64,000 bases of DNA. Origin: Metellina segmentata. Its lineage: Eukaryota > Arthropoda > Arachnida > Araneae > Tetragnathidae. Made by a program: the position numbers and the translations under genes. The stretch spans positions 118,911,444 through 118,975,443 of the forward strand of contig OX375876.1 in assembly GCA_947359465.1 (NCBI GenBank), in the 5' to 3' direction. The notes under the pieces were generated by a model, which ran no database searches, had not been told where the DNA came from, and saw only the letters and a program-made list of their open reading frames with translations. Of this stretch, positions 46,057-56,787 are shown piece by piece. Numbering within the stretch: the stretch's first letter is position 1; every line of letters begins with the position of its first letter.

Positions 46057-46160
46057 GGACCGTCGCGAAAGACCGTTCTGTTGCTCCAGTGACAATTAAA
46101 TACCCTGACCGTCGCCAATTGTCCGTTCTGTTGCTTCATTGCGATGTAAAATCAACTACC

Positions 46161-46397
46161 AACCATTGTCGTAGAAAAGAGTCTATATTAATATTATTTA
46201 CATGGGTAATGTCTGAAGAACTATTTAAGTTCGTCACATGAGCGTACTTGGTGCCAAATTGCATTTTTACAGGTTGCCAAAATCTCAAACACTAGAAATT
46301 AAAAAAATAAATAAAAATTGAGTTATCATCGAGAGTCACCTCTACTCAAAATGAACAACTCTTGTTTCCATAGCGACCGCACCCATCCAGACTTGGT
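46161..46397. other. No recognisable feature
   Basis: Nothing assigned. Confidence 0.4.
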
Positions 46398-46405
46398 GTC
46401 GGGAG

Positions 46406-47082
46406 TAAGGATGCGACATCGATGTCGATGTTTTCAAAACATCGATGTTTTTTAAAAAAAACATCGATGTATTTAACATCGATGTATTGGTGTCGATGTT
46501 TTAGTAACATCGATGTTTATACGTGTCGATGTTTTTACGTTGTCGATGTTTTATTTTTAAATGAGAAAAGTACCGTTATAAAATTTTAAAAATAACCAAG
46601 TAGCATAATTTTCATTATCAGCAAATTGAACATACTTTTAGACCAAAGTGACCAAGGATGAAGGGTCTGAAAAGTAGGGATGCCACATCGATGTCGATGT
46701 TTTCTAAACATTGATGTTTTAGAAAAAAAACATCGATGTATTGGAACCGATGTCACATCACTCGTTACTAAACCAGTTTTAAGAAATGGGGAAACAAGTT
46801 TAAATACACTGAATTTTAAAAACATCGATGGTTTGGGGACGATGTATTATCAACTTCGATGTTTTAATTTTCCACATCGATGTTTTGCTGTCGATGTCGC
46901 AAAATAGTTGGTAAACCAGTTTTAAGAAATGGGGAAACAAGTTTAAATACACTGAATTTTAAAAACATCGATGTCAAAAAACATCGATGTTTTTGGGTCG
47001 ATGTATTTTCAACATCGATGTTTTAATTTTGAACATCGATGTTTCAAAACATCGATGTTTTGCTATCGATGTCGCATCCTTA
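46406..47082. mobile_element. hAT-type element made of ACATCGATGT repeats
   Basis: The ends are TAAGGATGCGACATCGATG and, from the right, TAAGGATGCGACATCGATA. GTCGGGAG is duplicated exactly at 46398-46405 and 47083-47090 (8-bp TSD). The 677-bp interior holds about fifteen ATCGAT motifs, mostly as the palindrome ACATCGATGT, plus variants GTCGATGTTTT. A second terminus-like AGGGATGCCACATCGATG begins near 46677, and two 62-bp direct repeats (46769-46830 and 46912-46973) sit in the middle. Short frames through it are repeat-driven. The repeated motifs may be transposase-binding sites (inference). Confidence 0.88.
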
Positions 47083-47090
47083 GTCGGGAG

Positions 47091-48389
47091 CAGCTCTCGT
47101 GGTACAATCGGTACATTTCCCGAGCCGATCATGCAAGCCAGTCCCGTCGAACATCTTTCCGAGTTCTTGCGAAAGAAAAAGAATTCCGCCAAGCAACACA
47201 ACGTTCCTGAATTCCTGTAATCTTGCTCAAACCAAAACCCTTGACGGAATCCCCGAAATTATTACTTCTTTTTCCTTTCTTCCTCAGTCAATTTCGCGGA
47301 ACGTCGAATGGCACATGGCAGACAGCGCGTCTGACTAAATAAAGAATCCATTCTTCACAGCTGCGGCACGACGGAATTGAATAATTTTATTCCTCCCAAA
47401 ACAACAGGACAGTCTTTATCAACGTGTCGGATGGAAAATACACGCCGATTCCGACATATCGCGGAAGTATGTGTGTTTTAATTTGGGTTCCCTATCTCGC
47501 ATGGTTGAGAGATAGCATTATCATCAGCATAAAAAAAAACCGGAGAGGAAAAAAATAGACCGAAACAGATAAGTTGCAGCGTCGCTTCTGATCGAAAGGC
47601 ATCGTGTGAAAAGTGTTTTGCAGAAGAGGCACAGCCGTTTTTGAAATCCATTGAGTGATTTTTATGTTGAAGACTGCTGTTGTTGTGTGGTGATAAAGGT
47701 GTAGACCGATAATCGCCAAGGGAAATGGAAAGGATGTGACTAGGAACTGTTTCTGGGTCCTCACTTCCGATCTTGTGAGGTTGAGAACTTCAATCTGCGA
47801 CAAACGCATTCTGCTGTTGTTCTATTTCAGCCTTTAACTCGGAGGAATCGAAGTAATTAACAGTGATCGACACCGTGAGTTTTGGTAAGTCCTATTTTCT
47901 CAAAATGAATTTCATAGCTACCAGTGTCGAAACGTGTCAAAAATACCTTGAAAAGGTTAAATTTTCTGTAATTCGAGTTTTGCATTAAACATTTTCTAGA
48001 TATCTTTATTTGTTAAAAACAAAAACTTTGGATAAATGGATAAGTAACTACTTTGATAGTAAAAGGATTCATGTCCATTTTGCAAGTTTTTCGATTTGTC
48101 TGATTTAGTAATTTTTTATTTCTTTTAATGAAAACACAGCATACGAAAAATACATTCCGATGTATTGATAAATTCTTAATTTATGGACAAGATTACGTTG
48201 ACACTTTTTCTATCATAACTTCCACTTTCAAGTGATTGATTTGTATATACATGATTTGTAGACATCACAAAATTAGTTAAATTGGACAGTTCGTCCTACC
48301 AAGGTACAGAATAAAATTGGTAGAAATATTATAAACACATCTGCATGAGAAATACAGAAATTCCTTATCATATCGCGCTCTGTATACAG
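47091..48389. other. No recognisable feature
   Basis: Contains pyrimidine-tract AG and GTAAGT-like signals near 47831 and 47884, but no coding context. A 105-codon minus frame (47492-47809) has no recognisable domain. Confidence 0.35.
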
Positions 48390-48923
48390 CTTTATTTTAC
48401 TTGTCTTGCCATGAAATTTTGTGTGCGATCCTTGAGATTGTTTTCATGGATCCGAGTTTTTTAAAATCAGGTTCAAATGGAGATAGATACAGTCTGAAAT
48501 CAAGAGCTGTGTCGAGCTTATTGCGGTATTTATTCTTAATGTAAGCAAAAGAGGAGAATGCTCTTACGACAAGCTCTGTGTTAGTGAAAGGTAGATAATA
48601 TTTTATTGCTTTGTCACTGAATTCTTGGTACGCTTACACTAATGCCCAGAAGTTAATGAGATTTCCTTTTTTGAAATCTAATTCTAAAGAAGAATCCGTT
48701 GAAAGTTCTAACAATTTTTCTTTTTCAGAAACTGATAGTTTTTCGACTTGTTGAAAAAAAACAATTCGTTAAATGGATTTAAAATCCAGTTGTTTTAATT
48801 TTTTCGCCTCGGAAAGTACTGTCTAAACGACATATTAAGTTCTTTTTAGTGTGTTTGAGCTATTATACTGCTTTTACATTCATTTGACAATTTCAGCTCG
48901 TTCTCAAAATTAGAAACTGCAGT

Positions 48924-50498
48924 AGGGTAAGGCGGGATAATTGTAAACAAAGTTTGTAGGTTCACTTTCCATCCCTATTCTCAAACTCTTGATGATGTAA
49001 TAAACCATCGTTCACCCTACTAAACTAACTTGTCACTATCATACTATAATATTTCACTGTTACGAAGATTACAGAAAAGAAATTTCACACCGTACTCGGC
49101 TGTTTACAATAACCCATAGAAGTAGGGGTAATTGGAAACAACGATTTTCCTCCCGATATTGAACAAGTAATATTTTGATATTTTAATAGGCAATGGTATT
49201 TTGAACCTTCTAATAACATGTTTATAACTACCCCGATTTGATGTTAACATATAAACCCCATACACTTACCCCAGCAAAATATCGTGACACTTAAGAGTTA
49301 CATTGATTATGAGGTAAACTTCCAGAAATATATAAGAATAAATAATTCAATCATTTATTGAACAAAGAATGTATTTAGTGTAAAAAACAGAAATTTACAA
49401 ATTCGAAAATTAAAAATTGGAAAATATCTTTACGACCTTCTTTGCAACCGGTTGAAGAAAGTAAAATTGATTTGGACATGGTCTTTGGCAACACAGAATT
49501 TGTTTCTTCCAACCAGAACGAATTTAGTCTTTGCATTATCAAATCTTTCGAGTCCTGTGACCTCAAACTTTTCTTCTGAAGCGACATCCACCCTTCATTC
49601 ATAAAAAATGGGGTTTCTTTCCCTTTGCCCGCTCAACATCAACAAGCAGAAACGTAGTCGTTTCTATGTCTTTCATGGATGACTCCAAATATGTAAACTC
49701 CTCTAGAAACTAGTCTTCCATATTTTGCTTTAATGTTTAGAGAACTTCAAATTCTTCATCGTCAATGTCAGTCAATTATTTCAATAGTTCCTCATCCTCG
49801 CGGTCCCCGAGTTCTCCTGCTTTCCATTTGCTTCTTACTTGGTTTCTTGCTTACTCCTGGCTCTTTCACTTTCTTCTCACTTGGCATCTATTTGTTTTTT
49901 CTGTTCTGCCTCATTCAAAAGTGACAGAACTTGGTCGGCTGTAAGAACTTCACCATATGTGTGATGTTTTAGTAAATTAGTCTTCCTGCTCCCCAAGAAT
50001 ACAAAAAAACGCAATTCAAGCGTACTAGACGTACAAAATGACGCAAAAAAAACCACTTTGATTTTCCATCCAAATTGAACGAAACTGTTGGCAAAGTTAT
50101 GTTTACAATTACCCTGTCCCTTGAAATATGTGTGGTAATTGTAAACATTCAACTGTAGGTGTACTAAAGTTTCCAGAAGCAAAAGTCAATGATTTTCTGT
50201 TACATAGAATCAGAACTGACAGTAGTAAAGAATTGGAACAACGTACCTTTCAATAGATTAGGGAGGGCAGCAGAAAATCCAACACAACTTTAAAATCCAA
50301 ACGTTTCAACCACACATTTTTCAACTACACATTTTTCCACTACACATTTTTCAACTACACAGATTGTTATCGGCTATGGTTCAAAGAAATGCGGGATCGA
50401 CATATTGCATCCTCAGGGTTGTCACCTTTCAGATTTCACAACTTTTTAGTTTATCAGAGTCCCACATGGGCGCTTGTATACAATTACCTCGCCTAACC
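48924..50498 (-). mobile_element. TA-flanked DNA transposon, probably pogo-like
   Basis: The inverted ends are GGGTAAGGCGGGATAATTGT and, from the right, GGTTAGGCGAGGTAATTGTA-like sequence, with TA on both sides. The TIR motif recurs inside (TACAATTACCCTGTCCC near 50106). A minus-strand frame ending at 49877 has GEVLTADQVLSLLNEAEQKK, which resembles the C-terminal region of pogo/Tigger-type transposases; other motifs are unclear. The flanking sequence on both sides is the ZBED5-like hAT, so this is an insertion into it. Confidence 0.65.
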
Positions 50499-50550
50499 AT
50501 AACTCAAAACTTCACACTAGTCTTTTTAGATACATGACTCCCAAGAATCC

Positions 50551-50870
50551 AAGGTATAGTGGTTACGGTGTTAGCCTCTAGATCGGAAGGTTCCTGGTTC
50601 GAATCCGGGTTCGGGCATGGATGTTTGTAAGCGTATGGTGTAGAGGCGGCTGGGACACCTTAAATCTGTCGTGGCCGAAAGTCCTCACGTTGGGTTGGCG
50701 TGGAAGTTTGGAGAGTGGGGTGCCAGCTCAGGTGCTGCTTCGTCATCTGACCGTGGTTCAAAATTACGAGGTGTTGTCCTCGGATCTTTCCCTTAAGGGA
50801 CTGATCCCGGACCGTCGTCAATAGCCCGTTGTGTTGCTCTAGTACGACGTTAACTAAAAATTACCATTAC
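50551..50870 (+). mobile_element. SINE family A inside the ZBED5-like hAT
   Basis: Starts AAGGTATAGTGGTTACGG, so about ten bases of the head are missing, and ends TTACCATTAC. The target CCAAGAATCC is duplicated at 50541-50550 and 50871-50880. It contains a perfect B box GGTTCGAATCC. Confidence 0.92.
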
Positions 50871-52653
50871 CCAAGAATCCCAATTTCTTGATCAGACTCG
50901 ATTTTGTCAGACACCGCAAAAATGGTTACGGAACTGTTCTGTAATCCTAAGTTTAATTCGTTTATTTTAGAAAATATATCGGACGAATACGCAAACTTCT
51001 GAAGCCATTCCCCTTCATGAAACTTACAGCTTAATTCAAAGGGATGGTCTCCAAAAAGACTTGGAACTTCATGTCTCAATTCAAACAATCTTGAGAGTAC
51101 TATTCTTCATGAGAGTAGTATGATTTGAATAGTCTGGATTTCGTTGAATTGGCCTTAATAAATTAACAACGCGTTCGCAGATTGATTAAGCACTTACTAC
51201 AAAGAATTTGGCATGTATTTGGCCGCTAGGCTTTGTCTGTGAATACAGCAATGACTCTAAAATAATACACGAGGAGAGATTTCTTTGCTGCGAAAACGTA
51301 AACCGCCTGACATAGATTTTCCACTATCCGTGCAAACCCCACAGTAATTGATCCAATCAATATCGTTTTCACTGAAATAACACTGAATGGCATTAAATAT
51401 GTTCTCCTTTAGATTTTTCTGTGAGAGGATAGCAAAGTAAAAGATTTTCTCAGCCACGTTATCATTTAATTATCTTGCAATAAGAAGCAAAATTGACAGA
51501 CTGGAAACATCAGTGCTTTCATTTCATCCACCAGTTAAAAAACAGACTCCTTTTTATTCTTGTAATTGCTGTCGTCAAACATATTCTTAATTCTCTAAGA
51601 AACTATTGTTTGAGAATGGAATATTGTTAATTTTTTGGACAGTCTTCACCGAAGATAAATTGAACAGCATCTTTGATACAAGGAGATTCCAAATTTTCAG
51701 CGATTGCACGATTTTTACCGCTTTTGGCAACAAATTTATTATATAACTTATTCTGTACGATGCTTAAACTGCATTCTCACTGACTTTGTTTGCAGATGAG
51801 GTATAAGAAGTAAAATTAGGTACGTTTGATAGTCGCCGAAAAAAAAGCTAACATATTTTTGTTTATAAATTGGATGTTTTGTCTCTGAATAGCGTATCAA
51901 TAAAGATGGTTTCATACAACCGTTGGACAATATCTCCCCACAAACAGAGTACAGTTGTTTCTGACTGTCTTCATCTTCCGTGAATGAAAATCCGTATCTC
52001 AAGTATTCAGCAGAATATTTTCTCTTTAACAGAACACTGATATTTTTAGTTTTTTCAACTGTGTTACGTTCACGTCTTGGAAGGACAGGCCTACCAGTGA
52101 CTGCGCCTTGGTCCCCCTGCTCTTGTGACTCATCAGACTGCTTCGAAGTACTTGCAGCTGCCAATCAGCAAGTTGAATTTCAATGATAACTGCAGCTCTC
52201 TTAAGAGTTCCAGTTTTCAACCACATCCATTTTGATAAGGTGACCAATCGTCCTCCTTTAGAGAGGACAGTCCTTCTTTAGAGAGGACAGTCCTTCTTTT
52301 GTAGGTTTTGTCCTTCCTCGAAAAGTGTCCTCCAACCTGTCCTCCTTTTCGATAATTTCCACAAAACGATTCAAAAGATTGAAGGAGAACATATTTCAGC
52401 TATAGAAGTTAGTCTTATTTTGAACGATTTTGTCCTTCAATATAAATCACGATTTGTACAAATATTTATTCCTTTAATAATAAAAAGAAAATTGTCAAAG
52501 AGGAATCAAATCCGGGCATGACGGAAAAGTTTACCAAAGAAGTGCAGAATTTTTACCAAACATGTTTCCAATAAGTCAAAGAATGGTCTGAAGCAAATAT
52601 CACAGGAAATAACAGTTTTCAACGGTGTTTTTTGACTTAATCGCAAGTAAATT

Positions 52654-53645
52654 ACGACCATCTCACGGGTGTAAGAATCATAGCAATTGCGCATGCGTAT
52701 GGAGTTGGAAATTTTAACTGCATGTTTGGTTCGGGGGAACGGTATGCCAAATTTGGCAATTTATCGCTTAAAATACGGATTTTTTGAGTTTGCTGCCAGA
52801 TATTAAAGTAATAAGTATGGCCAGTTTAGTATCCTATTTTTATAGTTTAGTTTAAGTACGGTTTATTTACGACCAGTAAATAAGTATTAAGTACTATCTA
52901 TTCTATACTATCTTTCTATTAAAAGTTAATTTATGTAAGTTCATAATTTAAAAGTTTATTTTTATGCAAACACACACATTATGAGTTTCTGAAAAATAAA
53001 TTATTTTATAATTAAATTTAATACTGAAGCATGAAAAATAATAAGTTGTCATCTTTGCCGCTAGAGTTTTGGGTGTTTGTTTGAGTACATAAGAGTAATT
53101 TCTTTCTTTTTTCAACTCCATCTTCCACTGTTTAAATTCTGTAAGAATATTTAAATTAGAGTACAAGATCTGAAAATCAAATGATATGACAGATAATTTA
53201 TAGTAGAGATGATTTCATCTAGTGATGGTAATTATTTACCGTCAAATGATGGAAATTCCACGTGCTCTACATCCAATACTACATTATGAGCACTCGTCAC
53301 ATGTCCCCTCAACTCTGTTCGTGTTTAAAACGTTTCTTCACACGAAACTGCAGGCCAGTTTATGTTAGATTTTCGTTTTTTGCTGACATTAGTCACAATG
53401 TGCACCTTTTTTATGTGACGTAATAAATTCTGTCGATACTGGAAAGTTTTGTCACAAGAATAGCATTTATTCTGTTCATCCATTCTAGAATGTCAACGAC
53501 AGATTCTTGGTTTGGCGCGGGGTGAAAATATCCTCGTCTTCGCCAAACAAACCATTCGTAAAGAAAGGGTTGTAACAGAGGTCCGGACCGGAATAAATTG
53601 ACGCATGCGCAATCGCTATGATTCTTACACCCGTGAGATGGTCGT
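52654..53645 (-). mobile_element. Mutator-like element with 45-bp TIRs, nested in the hAT
   Basis: TIRs 52654-52698 and 53601-53645 are inverted and match at 44 of 45 positions, beginning ACGACCATCTCACGGGTGTA. The 8-mer AGTAAATT is duplicated at 52646-52653 and 53646-53653. Long TIRs with an 8-bp TSD fit a Mutator-like (MULE) or related superfamily. The 992-bp element carries a minus-strand protein remnant with C2H2 fingers (52950-53483) and no visible DDE domain. High TIR identity suggests it is relatively young. Confidence 0.82.
52950..53483 (-). pseudogene. C2H2 zinc-finger protein remnant of the MULE-like element
   Basis: From an ATG at 53483 the minus frame reads MDEQNKCYSCDKTFQYRQNL, continuing LRHIKKVH. 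This is a textbook C2H2 finger: C-x2-C, x12, H-x4-H with the structural F and L. About 25 residues later SCEETF (stop) TRTELRGHVTSAH follows the same spacing but lacks the first Cys and has an in-frame stop. After more stops, a segment ERNYSYVLKQTPKTLAAKMT followed by TYYFSC resembles a domain found after fingers in some transposon proteins and CARF-like factors; this last point is weak. The role is presumably DNA binding for the element. Broken and not functional. Confidence 0.68.
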
Positions 53646-53653
53646 AGTAAATT

Positions 53654-54074
53654 GGGCAGATATTGAAAATTGTGTTGAGTTTTTATCGAAAGATATGCAT
53701 GATATTAAAATCAATGACAATTGTCTGTTTGAAGAAATTAGAAGACTGAATGTATATTTAAATTCTGATAAATTAGAACAATGGGAAAAAAACATGTTGA
53801 AATTGATAAAAGATGGGTGGAAATATTTAACCATTTCAAAAATGAACACATTCCATATGAAAATTTAGTTATTCTTGTTGAATTTATATTGTGCCGCACT
53901 GGAACTAATGCAGCAGTTGAAAGAGTTTTTTCAATTGGTAATGATTTTTGGACAAGTGAGAAATCCAGATTGAATGTTGATACTCTAGCTGCAGCACTTA
54001 TATACCGTAAAATTCAATATGAAGGATATTTCTTGCTTCTAAATTTCCAATACATTGTTATTGTTAAAAAATGA
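53654..54074 (+). pseudogene. hAT transposase C-terminal part, frameshifted
   Basis: The coding sequence downstream of the MULE insertion reads DIENCVEFLSKDMHDIKIND in one frame (to 53868), then a frameshift near 53790-53850. The next frame gives GTNAAVERVFSIGNDFWTSE and KSRLNVDTLAAALIY to a stop at 54074. N-A-x-V-E-R-x-F-S followed by W-T-x-x-K-S-R-L is the hAT C-terminal dimerisation motif. The N-terminal and catalytic parts are missing or unrecognisable. The first 15 or so codons of the apparent ATG frame at 53605 belong to the nested element's TIR. Confidence 0.82.
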
Positions 54075-54258
54075 TATATTGGCAAAAAATAAATATTCAT
54101 TCAATGGAAAAATACTCGTTTAAGTAAATAATTAAAAGGGATGTAAGCATAGTTAGTGTATTTTTGTTTGAATTAATAAAATGTTTCATTTATTTACGTT
54201 GTATTTTTTTCTTAAATTTTTTTTGTCCTCCTTTTCATTGTAAAAAAATTGGTCACCT

Positions 54259-55382
54259 AAATTTTGTGGCACAAATCACTCTCAATATAAAGTCACTCAA
54301 ATCAATAAATACTTCAAATTAAGCTGATATAAAACAGGAAGACACGTATAATACAATCAACACATGAGAAACGAAGCACGATGCTACAGGCTTCGATGAC
54401 AAGTTCAACGCGGAATCGTTGATGACTCAAGTCTTCGCGCGGTTTTTCATACCGGAAGTACCGGCACCATTCACTTCTCGTCTACGCAAAGGAATCATTA
54501 ATCATGCGGATAGAAATATCCAAACTTCACATAAATCAAAACTCATTAATGCATTTTTGTATTTTTATTTAGCTCCTTTTTTTTGTTTTCCGCCATAATC
54601 AATATACCTCCAACCGGTACACCACGTACCCCCATGCGAAACCAAATGACCAGCTCTCGAAAATATGTTTTGAAATTATCAAGCAGCAAAATAATCGATA
54701 CAACACAGCATTTAGAGAAGTGCGATTCAGAATGGAAAATTTTTTAAAAAGTAACTATGAATTCTGTTATAAATTTTAGACACAAAACATGGAAATGAAA
54801 CAAAAATTTAGAGACAAATCTACGAATTTCTGGTAAAATGTTTTTCCCAATTTTGGCTATTCTGCAAAACTTGCTCTGTGGCAAAAAACACCTCAGAGCG
54901 AATAATTAAACGTAAAATTTCGAACTAGTTTAGTCACTTGAGAGGGGATGACATTTCAAGATATCTTGCAAAAGATTGTGAATGAAAATAGCCGGGCTCA
55001 CAGTTGCAATAAAAATTTGCATTTCTGAAATTGATTCTTTATATTCATTTGAAAACTTTTCATTAACCCAACTTTTGAGTGGTTTATTTTAGATAATCAT
55101 TGCATCCAAGTATTCCAAATGTCAGTAGTTGTTATTGAGGAGCTTAAGACAGATTCAATTCATTGTAATTGTAAATGAAAATGTCAAATTGCGTCACGTG
55201 TAAAAAAAAATATTTTAACCCGAATTTCAAAGCTCTATTGTGCATTCTTATGCCTGGTAATAAAAGTAATTTATTTTTCCTTTTGCCTTCAGTCGTGTGG
55301 AAGGGCGATTGTGTTTGATTTAAGCCAATTGAGTGAGGCTTTCAACCTCTTTAGTCGTGAATAAGAAATGGTTGGACACAAA
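54259..55382. other. No recognisable feature
   Basis: The part next to 54259 may still be the 5' flank of the ZBED5-like hAT. No terminus was found. Confidence 0.35.
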
Positions 55383-56062
55383 GGCTAGGCCTCCACTTGC
55401 AATTCCTAGTCGCGGCGAACCCAAAAATCGCAGTCGCAGAAAATCTACCGGATTGCACACACTGCGATAGATAAACCGCTGAATTAGATTAAATTTTAAA
55501 TTATGTTTTTTCCCCCAAATTCAAGTGTCTATCTTTGCGATCGTTGAAGACAAAGTGAAAATTTCAACGGATTTCAAATTAGCGTAAAATTCTACGCCAG
55601 ATCGATACCAAAAACATATCTATTATTTAATTATTTACCATTTGATTATTTAATTTTTTAGAAAATAATTAATTGTTTATTTAAAGAAAATCACGTTTAA
55701 GGTATTGATGTGGTGTAAAATTTTCCTCCGATTTCAAATGCGATGAAATTTTTACACGTTCAACGATTGCAAAGATAGACACTTGAAAAAGGGGAATAAA
55801 AAACATAATTTAATGTATACAAGAAAAGTCTACCCTGGAAAACGCGCGACTAAACTATCGCAAGTGTGTGCATGTCCATGACTGTCCGTGTGATTCATTG
55901 GGTAGAGCGACAGTCACGTCGCAGCGAAAATAGGACCGGTTGCAACTTTTTAATCCCTGCGATTGTTTAGTCGCATGTGTGTACACTTATATTCAAAACA
56001 ATGAGTTTCATTTTTGCGATTGAAAATTCGCGCGACTAGAAATGGCAAGTGGAGGACTAGCC
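55383..56062. mobile_element. Foldback MITE (Harbinger-like ends) with Helitron-like core
   Basis: The ends are GGCTAGGCCTCCACTTGC and, from the right, GGCTAGTCCTCCACTTGC, each followed by CTAGTCGCG-type subterminal sequence. The centre (about 55520-55790) holds an inverted pair of Helitron-family blocks (ATTTCAACGGATTTCAAA and its complement), so the middle is also palindromic. The TSD is not certain. It is the fullest copy of the family also seen at 42549 and 20632. Confidence 0.75.
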
Positions 56063-56171
56063 AAATGGTGACATGAATTTAAGAGAAGTTTGTATAATTA
56101 CCACCACGTTTATGTAAAGCTAGTGTCATACAGAGGATAGTGGAGTCGGAGGCCCAATCCGACTACACCAC

Positions 56172-56484
56172 AGGACGCGGTAGCCCGGTTAGAAGAGTAA
56201 CGGATTAGAAATCGGAGGATTTCGAGTTCGAATCCAATCAAAGACAGGCGCGTACAAAGGGGGTCTGGTGCACGTAAAACCTGTTGTGGCCTCACACGTC
56301 CTCTCGTTAGCGTGGTGTGGAAGTTTGGAGAGTGGGGTGCTAGCTCAAGTGTTGTCTCGTCATCTGACCGTAGTTCAAATTACGTGGTGTTGTCCTTGGA
56401 TCTTTCCTCTTGAGGATTTATCCCTAACCGTGGTCAATAACCCGTTGTGTTGCTCCAGTATGACGTTAATTAAAATACCTACCT
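56172..56484 (+). mobile_element. SINE family B, full length
   Basis: Head: GGTAGCCCGGTTAGAAGAG (A-box region) and GAGTTCGAATCC (B box). The body is shared with family A. The tail is TTAATTAAAATACCTACC. It is flanked by GACTACACCAC (56161-56171) and GACTAAACCAC (56485-56495), an 11-bp TSD with one mismatch. Reference copy for family B. Confidence 0.88.
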
Positions 56485-56601
56485 GACTAAACCACTAACG
56501 AGTCCACAGCCACCAAAAGTGTAGGTTTCTGATTTCCAAAATTACTTCATGAGTCAAATGCTTCAAATGTATGAAATATTTTATGTTCCTAAAATTAAAG
56601 G

Positions 56602-56787
56602 TGGTTGCCCGGTTTGAAGAGTAAAGGATTAACAAGCGTAGGGTTGTTGTACAAAGGGGTCTAGGGCAGGTAAAATCTGTCGTGACCTCAAATGTTCTCA
56701 TTTGGCGCATTGTCAGAGTTTGGAGAGTGGGGTGACAACTCAGATGTGACCTCGTCATCTGACCGTGATTCAAAATTACGTAGTGTT
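56602..56787 (+). mobile_element. SINE family B, 3'-truncated
   Basis: Starts GGTTGCCCGGTTTGAAGAG, lacks part of the B-box region, and stops after CAAAATTACGTAGTGTTGG. Confidence 0.8.

Larger units (their letters stand above)
44935..46160. mobile_element. Cluster of SINE fragments in both orientations
   Basis: At least seven partial SINE copies are packed head-to-head and tail-to-tail. Recognisable pieces: minus near 44990-45062, plus tail 45063-45140, minus 45150-45245, plus family A 45247-45537, minus 45541-45727, minus 45728-45796, plus family B 45795-46056, and tail remnants to 46160. The GACGTTAAT(T) and CCATTACC/ACCTTACC tails mark the junctions. Confidence 0.75.
48390..52236 (-). pseudogene. 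BED-finger hAT transposase (ZBED5-like), shattered
   Basis: Minus-strand pieces follow the order of ZBED5-type hAT proteins. BED region at 51748-52164: KRKYSAEYLRYGFSFTEDED, then LYSVCGEILSNG (Cys pair) and YSETKHP (His). Then 51257-51457: WINYCGVCTDSGKSMSGG, matching the conserved catalytic-Asp region. Then 50871-51113: FELRHEVPSLFGDHP and YSSDIFSKINELNLGLQ. After two insertions, 48395-48850 gives WILNPFNE, EFSDKAIKYYLPFTNTEL and RAFSSFAYIKNKYRNKLDTA, the C-terminal dimerisation region. Stops and frameshifts occur throughout. The gene is interrupted by the SINE at 50551-50870 and the pogo-like element at 48924-50498, and another hAT sits at its N-terminal end. No outer termini were found. 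Confidence 0.82.
52238..54258 (+). mobile_element. Second hAT transposon (AGGTGACCAAT ends), with nested insertion
   Basis: The left end reads AGGTGACCAATCGTCCTCCT and, from the right, AGGTGACCAATTTTTTTACA with a nearby AAGGAGGAC. Flanks ATTTTGAT and ATTTTGTG agree in six of eight bases, a decayed 8-bp TSD. A 20-bp AGAGAGGACAGTCCTTCTTT duplication lies near the left end. It carries a C-terminal hAT transposase piece on the plus strand, and a Mutator-like element occupies 52654-53645. Confidence 0.82.

Noticed and set aside
46406..47082. Possible CRISPR-like array because of spaced short repeats
   Set aside because: The repeats are palindromic, irregularly spaced and bounded by a transposon TSD, and the genome is eukaryotic.
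46586..47220. Several overlapping 70-80-codon frames on both strands rich in HRCF or NIDVL repeats
   Set aside because: They are translations of the repeated ACATCGATGT motif and occur in all frames; not genes.
47492..47809. 105-codon minus-strand frame
   Set aside because: No domain, no start context, and composition like its surroundings.
47831..47890. Possible small exon between a T-rich tract plus CAG and GTAAGT
   Set aside because: No coding potential or link to the 63801 exon can be shown; splice-like signals of this strength are common by chance.
53605..53653. ATG start of the plus-strand hAT frame
   Set aside because: The first codons lie inside the TIR of the nested MULE-like element, so this is not the transposase start.
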